From: Priapulus caudatus
Lineage: Eukaryota; Priapulida; Priapulimorpha; Priapulimorphida; Priapulidae
DNA: 39,401 nt
Assembly (NCBI RefSeq): GCF_000485595.1
Contig: NW_014578087.1
Coordinates: forward strand, 61,884 to 101,284
Direction: 5' to 3'
In this document: one piece after another, positions 1-10,118 of the stretch
Numbering within the stretch: position 1 is the stretch's first letter
Layout: every line of letters begins with the position of its first letter
Program-made: the position numbers and the translations under genes
The notes under the pieces: generated by a model
Told to the model about the DNA's origin: nothing
Seen by the model: the letters and a program-made list of their open reading frames with translations, nothing else
Database searches by the model: none

Positions 1-48
1 AGAGAGAGAGAGGAAGGGAGGGAGGACAGAAAGAAAGAGCGAGCGAGC

Positions 49-119
<71 letters not shown>

Positions 120-130
120 GGCGACAGAGA
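1..130. repeat. (GA)n microsatellite
   Basis: Almost pure GA/GAGA dinucleotide repeat with a few interruptions (GAAAGAAAGAGCGAGCGAGC). It lies directly upstream of the first LIM exon, presumably in an intron of that gene. Confidence 0.95.
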
Positions 131-210
131 GATGGAGACACAGAGAGGGAGAGGGAGGGCCCAATACGCCGTAACTCCACATACAGTTGAACGTTCTATT
201 CGTCCTTCAG

Positions 211-397
211 GCCATTTTACTCGATGGGATTTCCTTCGCCGGACAAAAATACCACGAGCACTGCTTCGTCTGCCAAAAGTGCTTTCTGGTTCTCGCCGGC
301 AAGCTATTCACACCTCACGAGGGAAAAGCATACTGCACTGAATGCTACCTCGCTAACTTCGTCAGGCGCTGCTATCGCTGCAAGAAACCGCTAATAG
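211..397 (+). CDS. FHL-like LIM-domain protein, penultimate exon (partial gene)
   Basis: Internal coding exon of a multi-LIM protein. The frame reads ...LLDGISFAGQKYHEHC and holds the second half of one LIM zinc finger: HxxC (HEHC), CxxC spacing (CFVCQKC), then 17 residues and CTEC. It then opens the next LIM with CYRC followed by KKPLIG. The left edge is set at the acceptor-like CAG before 211 (TCCTTCAG); an acceptor-like ACAG at 186 is an alternative. The right edge is the donor G|GTAAGC at 397/398, leaving one base of a split Gly codon. The order ISFAGQKYHxxCFVC, LAGKLFT, CxxCY, CxxCKKPL matches four-and-a-half-LIM (FHL) proteins, which are cytoskeletal or nuclear scaffolds with no enzymatic activity. 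Upstream LIM exons lie outside the window. LIMPETin- or testin-like proteins are alternatives, so no symbol is given. Confidence 0.85.
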
Positions 398-744
398 GTA
401 AGCAAAACTGTTGCCGTCGTTATAGAGACAAATGCATTTACCAGGTAAAGACTTTATTGTAGATGCCTAAATAAATTCATCCCATAACTGCGTCAATTTC
501 CATATGCTACACAAACAGTAAGACATGCATGCATTAATGTCAATTCGATAGGTTACCATTCTTGCGACCCCTAACCCTAATATTCTTATCCTATTACCCT
601 ATTATCCGTATATATTCTTATAATACTAATATTCTTATCCTACTATCCTATTACACATGTATCTTATTATCCTAGTCTGTCATGTATTATGAACAATGGT
701 CCAACGGTAAGAAAGCTTCCAGTAATAAATCCTTTAAACCGCAG
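398..744 (+). other. Intron between the two LIM exons
   Basis: GT at 398 and AG at 743-744 (AAACCGCAG) bound a ~350-bp intron. The join completes a Gly codon and keeps the LIM frame open. Its middle (about 566-665) is AT-rich with degenerate repeats of TATTCTTATCCTATTA type, including one CCCTAACCCTAA stretch. No other feature was seen. Confidence 0.8.
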
Positions 745-917
745 GTCCCAACTCGAAGAACTACATAGCGTTCGAGGAGAGAGCCTGGCACCGCCACTGC
801 TTCAAGTGTGATAACTGTAAAGACTCGCTGCTCAAAGATAGATTCCACATGGACCACAAGCGCCTGCTCTGTCCGTCCTGTGCTGCCACAAAGCTGAAAC
901 TGCTCCGGCACGCGTAG
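745..917 (+). CDS. FHL-like LIM-domain protein, terminal exon with stop
   Basis: Terminal exon joined to the exon ending at 397. Read from the shared Gly codon it gives GPNSKNYIAFEERAWHRHC, then FKCDNC, a 17-residue loop and CPSC. This completes the last LIM finger with CxxC-19-HxxC-xx-CxxC-17-CxxC spacing. The protein ends with a short basic tail (ATKLKLLRHA) and TAG at 915-917, as in FHL proteins, where the last LIM lies at the extreme C terminus. All eight expected zinc ligands of this LIM are present across the two exons, so this part of the gene looks intact. It probably mediates protein binding in the nucleus or cytoskeleton, by analogy with the family. A short inverted-repeat element begins 15 bases after the stop, so the 3' UTR carries a mobile-element relic. 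Confidence 0.88.
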
Positions 918-931
918 CGCACCAGATACTA

Positions 932-1147
932 ATAATATCAGGAGTGTATAATATAGAAACAGGAAGCATAATATACCAAGATATAGAACCAGGATATATG
1001 CCAGGATATAGAACCAGGATATATGCCAGGATAAAGAACCAGGATATATGCCAGGATATAGAACCAGGATATATGCCAGGATATAGAACCAGAAGGTACA
1101 ATATAGGATCAGGAGTGCATCTATATTATACACTCCTGGTAATATTA
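932..1147. mobile_element. MITE-like element with ~25-bp terminal inverted repeats
   Basis: The left end TAATATCAGGAGTGTATAAT (from 933) is matched in reverse complement by TTATACACTCCTGGTAATAT at the right end (1125-1145), differing by about two bases. The interior is mostly a 25-bp tandem array. There is no coding capacity. A shorter relative with the same termini lies at 33744-33793 in the astacin intron. The target-site duplication could not be fixed; TA is possible. Confidence 0.65.
991..1090. repeat. 25-bp tandem repeat, four copies
   Basis: Four consecutive copies at 991-1015, 1016-1040, 1041-1065 and 1066-1090. Each is built from AGGATATATGCC plus AGGATATAGAACC, with one substitution (AAAGAACC) in copy 2. 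The unit is itself a near-duplication of an AGGATAT half-unit. The array sits inside the inverted-repeat element. Confidence 0.93.
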
Positions 1148-1424
1148 CGAACAATTTCTTCGTCATCGAACAAAAAAACCTATGGACTGTGCAATGCTGA
1201 AGCTCGAGTTCGACGCTAGCGAACCTGGTGGATTGATGCGTTAACGTTTTTTTTCAATTTGGAAGCAAACAGGATCTATAGGTCATCTGTGTAATTTCGT
1301 TATTCGTCTAACTAGTGAACGCTACAATGGTAAAATGCCAAGTTTCAACGCACCTGTCTTGGCAAGTTAGCATGTAACACTGCCAGAGCCTGAATGAGCA
1401 TGGCTGTTAGATTTCCCCCTGATA

Positions 1425-1530
1425 GATATATAGATATACCTATAGCTAGATAGCTAGATAGGTAAACAGTTAAAGAAATAGATTATTAGATAGATAAACA
1501 GACAAATCGACAGATAAGCAGATATCTACA
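1425..1530. repeat. Degenerate GATA microsatellite
   Basis: Repeated GATAGATA/TAGATAGATA and CAGATA words, decayed by substitutions. It lies in the presumed 3' UTR or flank of the LIM gene. Confidence 0.7.
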
Positions 1531-1532
1531 TC

Positions 1533-1538
1533 AATAAA
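1533..1538 (+). terminator. Candidate AATAAA polyadenylation signal for the LIM gene
   Basis: The first clear AATAAA downstream of the stop at 917, in TCAATAAAGC. Another AATAAA lies near 1705. Use of either is inferred only. Confidence 0.3.
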
Positions 1539-1539
1539 G

Positions 1540-3039
1540 CTGGTGGTTTATGTGGTTCACCGGCAGCGATGCTGTTTTTAAGTCGGTATAAAACGTTCCG
1601 GAGATTTTATCAAATCTGCCAAATATATTAAATATTGCTTTGTTAACGTAATGTGTCACACTATGTTGTCCTAGCTTATAGGTGTTATTTAACTACGCTG
1701 AGAATAAACTCTCAGTGCTATCCTCTATACTTGACCTCTAATAAGTTACTATTAATTGCGCGCAGCGAGGTCCTAGGTATTTTATAATCTATGACACAAA
1801 TTTGTAGTCAAAGATCCGAAGACTGTGCGCCTTGTAATGAATAAAGCGAAGCATTGGAATCGACAGTTTTTATATACCAAGCTTCTCGTGGTTATGAGTC
1901 CTCTACAAGTGCATATAGTTTCAACAGAACTATATATGTATCTATTTGATTTGTTTGGCATCATGGCTTATTATATACTCCTGTATATATGTGATTTCCA
2001 TAATACACTACTACTAATGCGTGACACTAGCGCCATCCAACGGCAAACAAATGCGTAATAATTTCACTCGACATTACGAGGAATCCGGGTGTGAGTAAAT
2101 TGGGCTCTTGGTCATTATTATTTGAGGGATATCCAGTTTTTCTAAAGAAGAATTTTCAACAAAGCATTATTTCTTTTAGCAGATTGCAGATTGTGCACAG
2201 ACATAGCTTACCCTGGAATCGATCGCACGCTTTAGGAAGCAACTTTAGTTTAAAAAAATTACGCGCCTTATAAAGAAGGATGGGAACAAGGCTGGTCCAT
2301 TCTCAGTTTCCACCGAATAAAAATATGCCATTTCTCAGTTTCAGTTTCCAGTTTTCGGTTAATTAAAATCACAATTTTGGCTTTCCGGCTTCCCGGTTGA
2401 CTACTATTCCTGAATCACAAATGATTTACCAGGTATTTCGCAGTTTACAGATAAATATAATGGTCCAATCCTCCCACGCCCCAAAACTAACGGATCCCTT
2501 CAATTAATGAAGGAATCTCATTAATATTATTGATGATTATTGATTTATTGAATACTATTATTATTATTTTTATTGGAATCTTTCATTTTTAATACTAAAC
2601 GAGGGGACAGTGGGCGTGACACTAGGATTTAACGGATGGCTGCAGTGTCATTTACACTTACTTAATTTACATCTATAAGACGTATATTCCCCCCCCCAAT
2701 ACTAGGTATGGACAGCTTCCATTTCTCCTCCCTACCGGATGCCACAGTAACGGATGCGTTAGCCTCTGTGGGGTCTTAGTGACATGATTTTGAAGACAAT
2801 CTGGAAGTGCATACCATAGCACTATAAATAGAAAGTCTTCTATGGTGCTTCTAGAAATAGACTTCTATTTCTATTTCTATGGTGCATACTCAGTAGATGC
2901 CACTAAATCTGTCCCGACAGATGACGCTATAGTCTAGCGGATACATAAAAATGGGCACATTGTGTACTTTTGGTTAGAATTGTGAAACTTCGTACAGCCC
3001 CCCCTCACAGGTGAACGGGTATTTTGGTTTTGGCTATAA
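1540..3039. other. Intergenic, no gene recognised
   Basis: AT-rich sequence with only short open frames and no recognisable domain. It contains a small cluster of CTATTTCTATTTCTAT and TCTATGGTGC repeats around 2820-2890. No tRNA or other RNA gene was found by eye. Confidence 0.6.
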
Positions 3040-3503
3040 TAGTCAGGGGGCAGATTTCAAAAAGAGTTGAAATAAGGATGACCCTAAACTTTTTGGGGTA
3101 GAGGCTGGAAACGGGTAAATATCATTTCTAGGATACTTGGGGAGTTTCACTGGGTATGTTTCCAGGCTGACTTTTGCTTATTGTGGCGGCCATCTTGAAA
3201 TCCAAAATGACCGCCAGCGAAAATGGATTTTATGAAATATCTGGACTCCCAGACGTCGTAGAGACATGTTGGTGGCTATACCCACATTTTCGATAATGGA
3301 GAACCCAATTATCACACTTAGAAAAGCATAGGATGGCGGCCATCTTGGATTTCAAGATCGCCGCCAGTGAAATTTGTTTATTTTGAATAACTGACTCCAA
3401 GACGTCGTAGAGACATAGTTTTGGTGTCTAAACCCACATTTTCGATAATGGAGAACAGAATTATGACAAAAAGCATAGGATGGCGGCCATCTAGGATTTC
3501 AAC
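3040..3503. repeat. Left arm of long inverted repeat (YY1-like palindromic units)
   Basis: This ~460-bp tract is the reverse complement of the tract ending near 10118. Shared landmarks include AGAGGCTGGAAACGGGTAAA, GGAGTTTCACTGGGTATGTT and CCCAGACGTCGTAGAGACAT. The inner part is a tandem of ~150-bp units, each with GGCGGCCATCTTG, an inverted GCCGCC partner and GACGTCGTAGAGACAT. GCGGCC landmarks fall at about 3186, 3336 and 3483. Confidence 0.88.
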
Positions 3504-3599
3504 ATAGTGGTATGTTACTCCATTACTATTATTACTCTATATATAACAGTCTAAGCCAACATAAAACATATATAAGCATACCAGAATTGTCCGAATATG

Positions 3600-4890
3600 T
3601 AGTTCTAAAACAGTCACACCCAATAACATTGTTGTATAGGTTCATACAGACCATGTTGCATTTGCACGCACCGGTGCAGCACATATTGTTTTTGGTACAT
3701 GTACAGCTACGTGTACGGCAACAAGGTCCGTCCTTACTACAGCCACATGTCTTTATTGCAATTGTATTGGCACGAAGTGGATTCAGTGTCATGAGCCGTG
3801 GTTTCAGAATGCCATCCTACATATACCAACCGCAGTCAAATGCCGATGGAATGCTCTGAATACTATCTACACACTGGTTCCAAATGAGGCTCTGATAGTG
3901 GGCTCGATGACAATGTAGTATCAGTGCGTCTTTCGTTGGTGGCAATATTCGTCTTGCATTGGAAGAACTTCAACAAGCGAATCTCCTGTATGACTACCGA
4001 TGTTGTCGTTGGATCATACAGTTTACATATAAATGCTTCCACTGATGATAGCAATTAATCTAGGTGATAGTGGTACATTCTGTTCCAACCCATGAATGCG
4101 CTCTGGATCTTCAACGAATAATTTCCATGCAGCGTTTTTAGAAATTCCTGCAAACTGACTCGTCGTGTCACTTCCCGTTAGCGCATGAAAAGCTAACAAT
4201 TCCTTTCGAGTGTTGTTGTTTATTGGAATGTCATGGACTCTTATCATCCGAAAAGCTATTGATGTTCCTGCCTTCATCCAAACCTCCTGCGACAACTTTG
4301 CCGAAAACACTGCTAGCATCACTAACACATCGGTATCCCTGCAAACTACAATCGTTCGCTCATATCCGTGGTCTGCAGCATCGCACGCATGAAGAACAAT
4401 TCGCGTGTCAGCCTTCTCGTGGTTTGCTGAAAGTGTTGACACATCACGTTCCGAGGTACATATCGTTTTCGTCATTTCCGTAAACCCTCCACACACAATG
4501 ATCTCTTTGCCGCCAAGTTCACTAGAGATGATCAATTCCACTGACAAGAAACGAGCAAGATCGGCTTTGTTTTCAGCGAGAGTGATAAATGTCTTCCAGT
4601 TCTGAGGGAGTTTTGTGTCTTTATCTGTAATCAACCGCCTAATTTGTTTTGTCTTTGATCGTCGTCTTTCTCGTGTACCTTTTTTTAATAGAATTCTCCT
4701 CGTATCAATCAAATATAATATCTATCCTGTCAGAATTGCTACCGTGTGACTTCACACAGTTCACAAACACATCTGCTAAGTCAGCAAACGTAACTGCTGT
4801 TGTCGGTTTCCTAATGGATTGTACCACTGCCATACCATCAATAATGGTACATGTTTTAACGATGTCAATGATAGGCAAATCTGGCTAGGA
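3600..4890 (-). pseudogene. PIN/FEN1-like nuclease-type protein of invertebrate repeats, decayed
   Basis: Minus-strand reading fragments can be ordered as one protein. IDGMAVVQSIRKP (about 4800-4840) and SDRIDIIFD come first, then the block with HEKADTR (4401-4421), RDTDVLVML (DTD at 4329-4337) and HALTGSDTTSQF (about 4153-4186). SSVEAFICKLYD, LPPTKDALILHC and HRAHYQSLIWNQC follow. A Cys-rich tail starts CGCSKDGPCC (3658-3748). This order matches a widespread but largely uncharacterised protein type in marine invertebrates. The paired acidic motifs suggest a PIN/FEN1-like metal-dependent nuclease fold, which is inference. Breaks are an in-frame TGA at 4705-4707, a frame change at the T7 run 4680-4686, frame changes near 4045 and 3950, and a TAG at 3817-3819. 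The N terminus disappears into the TG/GA satellite near 4925. Some breaks could be sequencing error. Confidence 0.62.
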
Positions 4891-4924
4891 TGCATCTTTC
4901 TACAGAATATTCATTAGTTGCGAT

Positions 4925-5036
4925 TTGCCCGCTTTTCGAAAAGAGAGAGAAAGAGAACCAGAGAGGGAGGTGTGCGTGTTTGTGTGTGTGGGTGTGTGTG
5001 TGTGTGTGTGTGTGTGTTTTGTGGTGTGTGTTGTGT

Positions 5037-5102
<66 letters not shown>

Positions 5103-5572
5103 TGGTTTGTGTGTGTGTGTGTGTGTGTGAAGGAGACGAGAGGATAGGAGGGAGTGTGTCGTGTAGTTTGTGTGATGTGACAGAAGAGAGAAAGAGAAAG
5201 AGACGAAGAAGTAGAGAGAGAGAGGAGAGGAGAGAGAACCAGAGAAGGGAGCGTGTTATGTGTCAAGAGAGAGAAGAGAGAGAAGAAGGAGAAGAGAGGT
5301 TGCATGTGTGGTGTGTGAGACGAGAGAGGTGTGCGTGTTTTGTGTTGTATGTGTGACAGATAGAGAGAGAGAAGAGACGAGAGAGGGAGAGAGAGAGAGA
5401 GAGTAGAGAGAAGCTATAGCGCAGGAGTGTGTAGTGTCAGAGAGAGGTTGTGTTTGTGTTGTGTGTGTGTGTGGTGGTGGTGTGTGTGTGTGTGTGTGGT
5501 AGTGAGTGTGAGATCCTGAGAGGAGTGTGTATTGTCAGAAGAGACAATAGAGAGAGAGAGAGAGAGAGAGAG

Positions 5573-5623
<51 letters not shown>

Positions 5624-5635
5624 GGTGCCGCGCGC

Positions 5636-5690
<55 letters not shown>

Positions 5691-6011
5691 GTGTATGTGA
5701 TGTGTGTTTTGTGTTGTGTGTGTGTGTGTTGTGTGTTGTGATGTGTGTGTGTGTGTGTGTGTTGTGTGTGTGTGTTGTGTTGTGTGGTGTGTGTGTGTGT
5801 GCTGTGAGGGAGGTGTGCGTGTTTGTGTTATGTGTGGGACAGCAGAGAGAGAGAGAGAACCAGAGAGGAGTGTGCTATGTGTCAGAGAGAGAGAGAGAGG
5901 TGGCGTTGCCTGTCGTGTGTGTGGTGCTGTGTGCGTGCTGTGGCCGCTGTGTGGGTGCTGTGTGATGTGTTGTCGTGTGTCGTGTGTGTGAGGCGAGAGC
6001 GACGAGAGAGA

Positions 6012-6051
<40 letters not shown>

Positions 6052-7464
6052 AGAGACGAGAGAGCAGAGGTGTGCCGCCCGCGCAGCCGCCGCGCACGCC
6101 CAGTTGGTGTGTGTGGTGTGTGGTCGTGTGTGTGTGCTGGTGGTGTGTGTGTGGAGAGAGAGAGAGGGAGGTTGGCGTGTTTTTTGTGTGGTGGGATAGG
6201 TAGAAGCTAAGCAGAAGCAGAGAGATAGAGGTGTGGCGTTGGTTTGTTGTGTGTGTGACAGGGAGAAGAGGAGAAGGAGAGAGAGAAGGGAGAGAAGAAC
6301 CAGAGAGGGAGTAGTGTATGTGCAACGAGAAGAGAGAGGAGAGAGCAGAGAGAAAGAGACTGAGAGGTGTGGCGTGTGGTGTGTGTGTGTAGTGTGTGGT
6401 GTGTTTGGTGTGTGGTGTTTGTGTTTGTGTGGTGTGTATGTGTGTGATGATGTGTGTGTTGATGGTGGCTGTGTGTGTGTGTGTAGTGTCAGAGAGAGGT
6501 GGGCGTGTGTGTTGTGTGTGTGTGGTGTGTGTGTGTGGTGTGTGTGTTGTCGTGTGTGTGTGTGGATGTGTGTGAGAACCTGAGGAGGGAGGTGTGTAAT
6601 GGTGTCAGAAGAGAGAGGAGAGTGAAGAGAGAGAGAAGCAGTGTGCGCGCGCGCGCTGTGTGTGTGTATGTATGTGTTTTGTGTGTGTGTGCTGTGTGTG
6701 TGTGTATGTGTGTGTGTGTGTGTGTGTGTGTTGTGTGTGTGTGTGGTGAGAGGGAGGTGTGTGTATGAGTGTGTGTGTGTGTGTGTGTTTGTGAGGTGTG
6801 TGTGTGTGTCGTGTGTGTGTTGTGTGTGAGAGAGAGAGGGAGGTGTGCGTGTTGTGTTGTGTGTGGGATAGAGAGAGAGAGAAGAGAGAGAGAGTGTGCG
6901 TGTTTGTGTTGTGTGTGACAGGAGAGAGAAGAGAGAGAGAGGGAGAGAGAGAACCAGAGCAGGGAGTGCTGTATGTGTCAACGAGAGAGAGAGAGAGAGA
7001 CGAAGAAAGAGAGAGAGTGTGCGTTGTGTGTGTGTGTGTGTGGTGTGTGTGTGTGTGTGTGTGTTTCGTGTGTGTGTGTGTGTGTAATGTGTGTGTGGTG
7101 TGTGTCGTGTGTGTGATGTGTGTGTGTAGTTGTCAGAGAGAGAGGTGTGCGTGTGTGTGTGTGTGTTGTTGTGTGTGTGTGTGGTGTTGTGTGTGTGTGT
7201 GCTGGTGTGTGTGGGTGTGAGGTGTGCGAACCTGAGAGTGAGTGTGTATGTGTCAGAGAGAGAGAGTGAGAAGAGAGAGAGCTGTGCGCGCGCGCGTGTG
7301 TGTGTATGTATGTATGTTGTGTGTGTGTGTGTGATTGTGTGTGTGTGTGCTGTGTATGTGTGTGTGTGTGTGTGTGTGTGTTGTGTGTGTGTGTGTGTGT
7401 TTGTGGTGTGTGCGTGTGTGTGTGTGAGAGGGAGGTGTGCGTGTTTTGTGTATGTCGTGGGAAC

Positions 7465-7498
<34 letters not shown>

Positions 7499-7683
7499 AC
7501 CAGAGAGGAGGTGTGATGTGTCAGAGAGAGTAGAGAGGAGAGGTTGTGCGTGGTTGTGTGTGGTGTGTGTGTGTGTTGGTGTGTGTGTGTGTGTGTGTGT
7601 GAGGGAGCGAAAGAGAGAGAGAAGAGAGAGAGCAGAGGGTGTGCGTTGCGTGTGTGAATGGTGTGTTGTGTGTGTGTGTGTGT

Positions 7684-7729
<46 letters not shown>

Positions 7730-7854
7730 TGTGTGTGTGTGTGTGTGTGGAAAGGAGAAAGAGGAGAGAGAGAGGTTAGGTGCGTGTTTTGTGTTGTGTG
7801 TGGGATAGAGGGAAGAAAAAGAAGAAACCAGAGAGGCGAGTGTGTATGATGTCA

Positions 7855-7901
<47 letters not shown>

Positions 7902-7906
7902 TAGAG

Positions 7907-7937
<31 letters not shown>

Positions 7938-8136
7938 GTGTTTGTGTGTGTGCTGTGTGTGAGAAGAGAGAGAGAGAGAGAAGAAGAGAGAGAAAGAGAG
8001 AGAAGAGAGAGAGAGGTTGCGTGTTTGTTTGTGTGTGTGTGACAAGCCCGGAGAGGGCGGCGAGAGAGAGAGACAGAGAGGGAGGTGTGTCACTGCTGTT
8101 AGAGAAGAGGTGTGCGTGTGTGGTTGTAGTGTGTGT

Positions 8137-8172
<36 letters not shown>

Positions 8173-8701
8173 CAGAGAGAGAGAGAGAAGAGAAAGAGCA
8201 GAGAGAGCTGTGCGTGTTTTGTGATGGGTGTGTGACAGAAGAGAGAGAGAGAGGGGCGAGAGAGAGGCCAGAGAGGGCAGTCGTGTATGTGTCAGAGAGA
8301 GACGGCGGGAAAAAAGAGAGAGAACCAAGAGGGAGTGTGTATGTGTCAAGAGAGGACGAGGTGTGCGGCCCCGCGGCAGCGCGTGTCGTGGTGTGATGTG
8401 AGAAGGGAGCAGAACCTGGACGAGGGAGTGTGTATGCGTCTGAGAGTGATGGTGCAGCGCGCGCGCTAGTGGTGTGGTAGAGAGAGAGGGTGTCGCGTGT
8501 TTTTGTGTTTTGAGAGAGAACCAGAGAACCAGATAGTTTGTGTGCCGCGGCGTTGTGTGTGTGTGTGAGAGAGACGAGAGAGAGAGAGAAAGAGAGAGAG
8601 CGTGTGTCGTGTGTAAGCGTGTGTGATGAGAGAGAGAGAGAAATGTGGCGTGTATGTGTTGTGTGTGTGTGTGCGCGCCGCCGCGCGTCGTGTTGTGTGG
8701 T

Positions 8702-8741
<40 letters not shown>

Positions 8742-8800
8742 AGAGGTGTGCCCGTGTTATTGTTGCTGTTGTGTGATCAGCGAGAGAGAACCAGAGGGAT
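4925..8800. repeat. TG/GA composite satellite array (~3.9 kb)
   Basis: Long alternating blocks of (GA)n and (TG)n. They are not a simple microsatellite: a recurring module appears more than ten times, GAGAACCAGAGAGGGAG followed by TGTGTATGTGTCAGAGAG and then GAGGTGTGCGTGTTTTGTG. Examples start near 4952, 5234, 5853, 6295, 6950, 7494, 8319 and 8786. Spacing varies from about 60 to 600 bp because the dinucleotide tracts vary. All long open frames here are low-complexity artefacts (Cys/Val or His/Thr runs). Confidence 0.92.
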
Positions 8801-8809
8801 CAGGCATGC

Positions 8810-9480
8810 TCAGCGAAAAGCCGTTCGACCAACGTCGGCACGCTGAGCAAAAAGCCGTTGGGCCAACGTTGGCTGTCTGGCGTTGGGCCAGCGTTGTCAA
8901 TATGACGTTGGGCCAACGTTGGCACGCTGAGCAAAAAGCCCTTGGGCCAACGTTGTCAATATGACGTTGGACCAACGTTGGCACGCTGAGCAAAAAGACG
9001 TTGAATCAAGGTTAGCTGTCTGACGTTGGACCAACGTTGGTAATATGACGTTAGGCCAACGTTGGCTGACTGCCGTTGGGCCAACGTTGGGCCACCGTTG
9101 GGCCAATGTTGGCTGCCAACGTTGGGCCCAACGTTGGCATGCTGAGCAAAAAGACGTTGGATCAACGTTGGCTGTCTGACGTTGGGCCAACGTTGGCAAT
9201 ATGACGTTGGGCCAACGTTGGCTGACTGCCGTTGGGCCAACGTTGGCTGACTGCCGTTGGGCCAACGTTGGGCCAACGTCGGCCCACCGTTGGGCCAACG
9301 TTGGCACGCTGAGCAAAAAGACGTTGGGACAACGTTGGCACGCTGAGCAAAAAAACGTTGGATCAACGTTGACAGCCAACGTTGGCCCAACGTTAGCATG
9401 AGCTGCAGACAGCCGTACGTTGGCCCAACGTTGGCCCAACGTTGGCCCAACGTTGGCCCAACGTTGGCCCAACGTCAGCA
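8810..9480. repeat. Palindromic minisatellite, CCAACGTTGG core
   Basis: A dense array of the perfect 10-base palindrome CCAACGTTGG, seen at least 15 times. Copies are often fused through GGGCC into TTGGGCCAACG, a second palindrome. Linkers alternate among CACGCTGAGCAAAAAG, CTGTCTGACG, CTGACTGCCG and CAATATGACG. The last five copies (9421-9475) are head-to-tail with a GCCCAACGTT period of about 11 bp. Nearly every position can pair with another on the same strand. Confidence 0.95.
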
Positions 9481-9574
9481 TGTTATCTGGGATTACCGTA
9501 AATGTTCGGCTAAAGTCCTGTTGCTACAAGGTCCACACTCAGAATGAGACCTATGGCGTCATAAAAATGTGGGT

Positions 9575-10118
9575 AAAGACACCAAAATTATGCTTCTACG
9601 ATATTTAGGATTTTAGTTATTCAAACAAAATAAACAAATTTCATTGGCGGCCATCTTGAAATCCACAATGGCCGCCATCCTATGCGTTTCTAAGTGTCAT
9701 AACTGTGTTCTCCACTATCCGAAATGTAGGTATAGACATCAAAATTATGTCTCTACGACGTCTTGGAGTCTAGTTATTCAAAATAAACAAATTTTTCACT
9801 GGCGGCGATCTTGAAATCCAATATGGCCGCCATCTTATGTTTTTCTAAGTGTGATAATTAGGTTCTCCACTATCGAAAATGTGGGTATAGCCACCAACAT
9901 TATGTCTCTACGACGTCTGGGAGTCCAGATATTTCAGAAAATCCATTTTCGCTGGCGGTTATTTTGGATTTCAAGATGGCCGCCACAATACGCAAAAGTC
10001 AGCATAGAAACATACCCAGTGAAACTCTCCAAGTATCATAAAAATGATATTTACCCGTTTCCAGCCTCTACCCAAAAAGATCTGCCCTTATTTTGGATAT
10101 CTGCTCCCTGACTATAGT
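9575..10118. repeat. Right arm of long inverted repeat
   Basis: Reverse complement of the 3040-3503 arm, carrying about three ~153-bp units instead of two. Cores fall at about 9647 (GCGGCCATCTTG), 9802 with 9826 (GCCGCCATCTT), and 9955 with 9972 (AAGATGGCCGCC). The outer end (ATATCTGCTCCCTGACTATA) matches the left arm's TATAATAGTCAGGGGGCAGA. The innermost unit is the most diverged. Confidence 0.88.

Noticed and set aside
566-580. CCCTAACCCTAA telomere-like stretch
   Set aside because: Fewer than three units, inside an intron with similar AT-rich degenerate words. Not a telomere or interstitial array.
4865-8396. Many long frames of Cys/Val, Arg/Glu or His/Thr repeats
   Set aside because: They are translations of TG, GA and CA repeats, open in several frames at once. 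No domain or splice context supports them.
8897-9481. Minus-strand frame of ~190 residues with QRWPNVGPT repeats
   Set aside because: It is the palindromic minisatellite read as protein. Similar frames exist on both strands, and there is no start context or homology.
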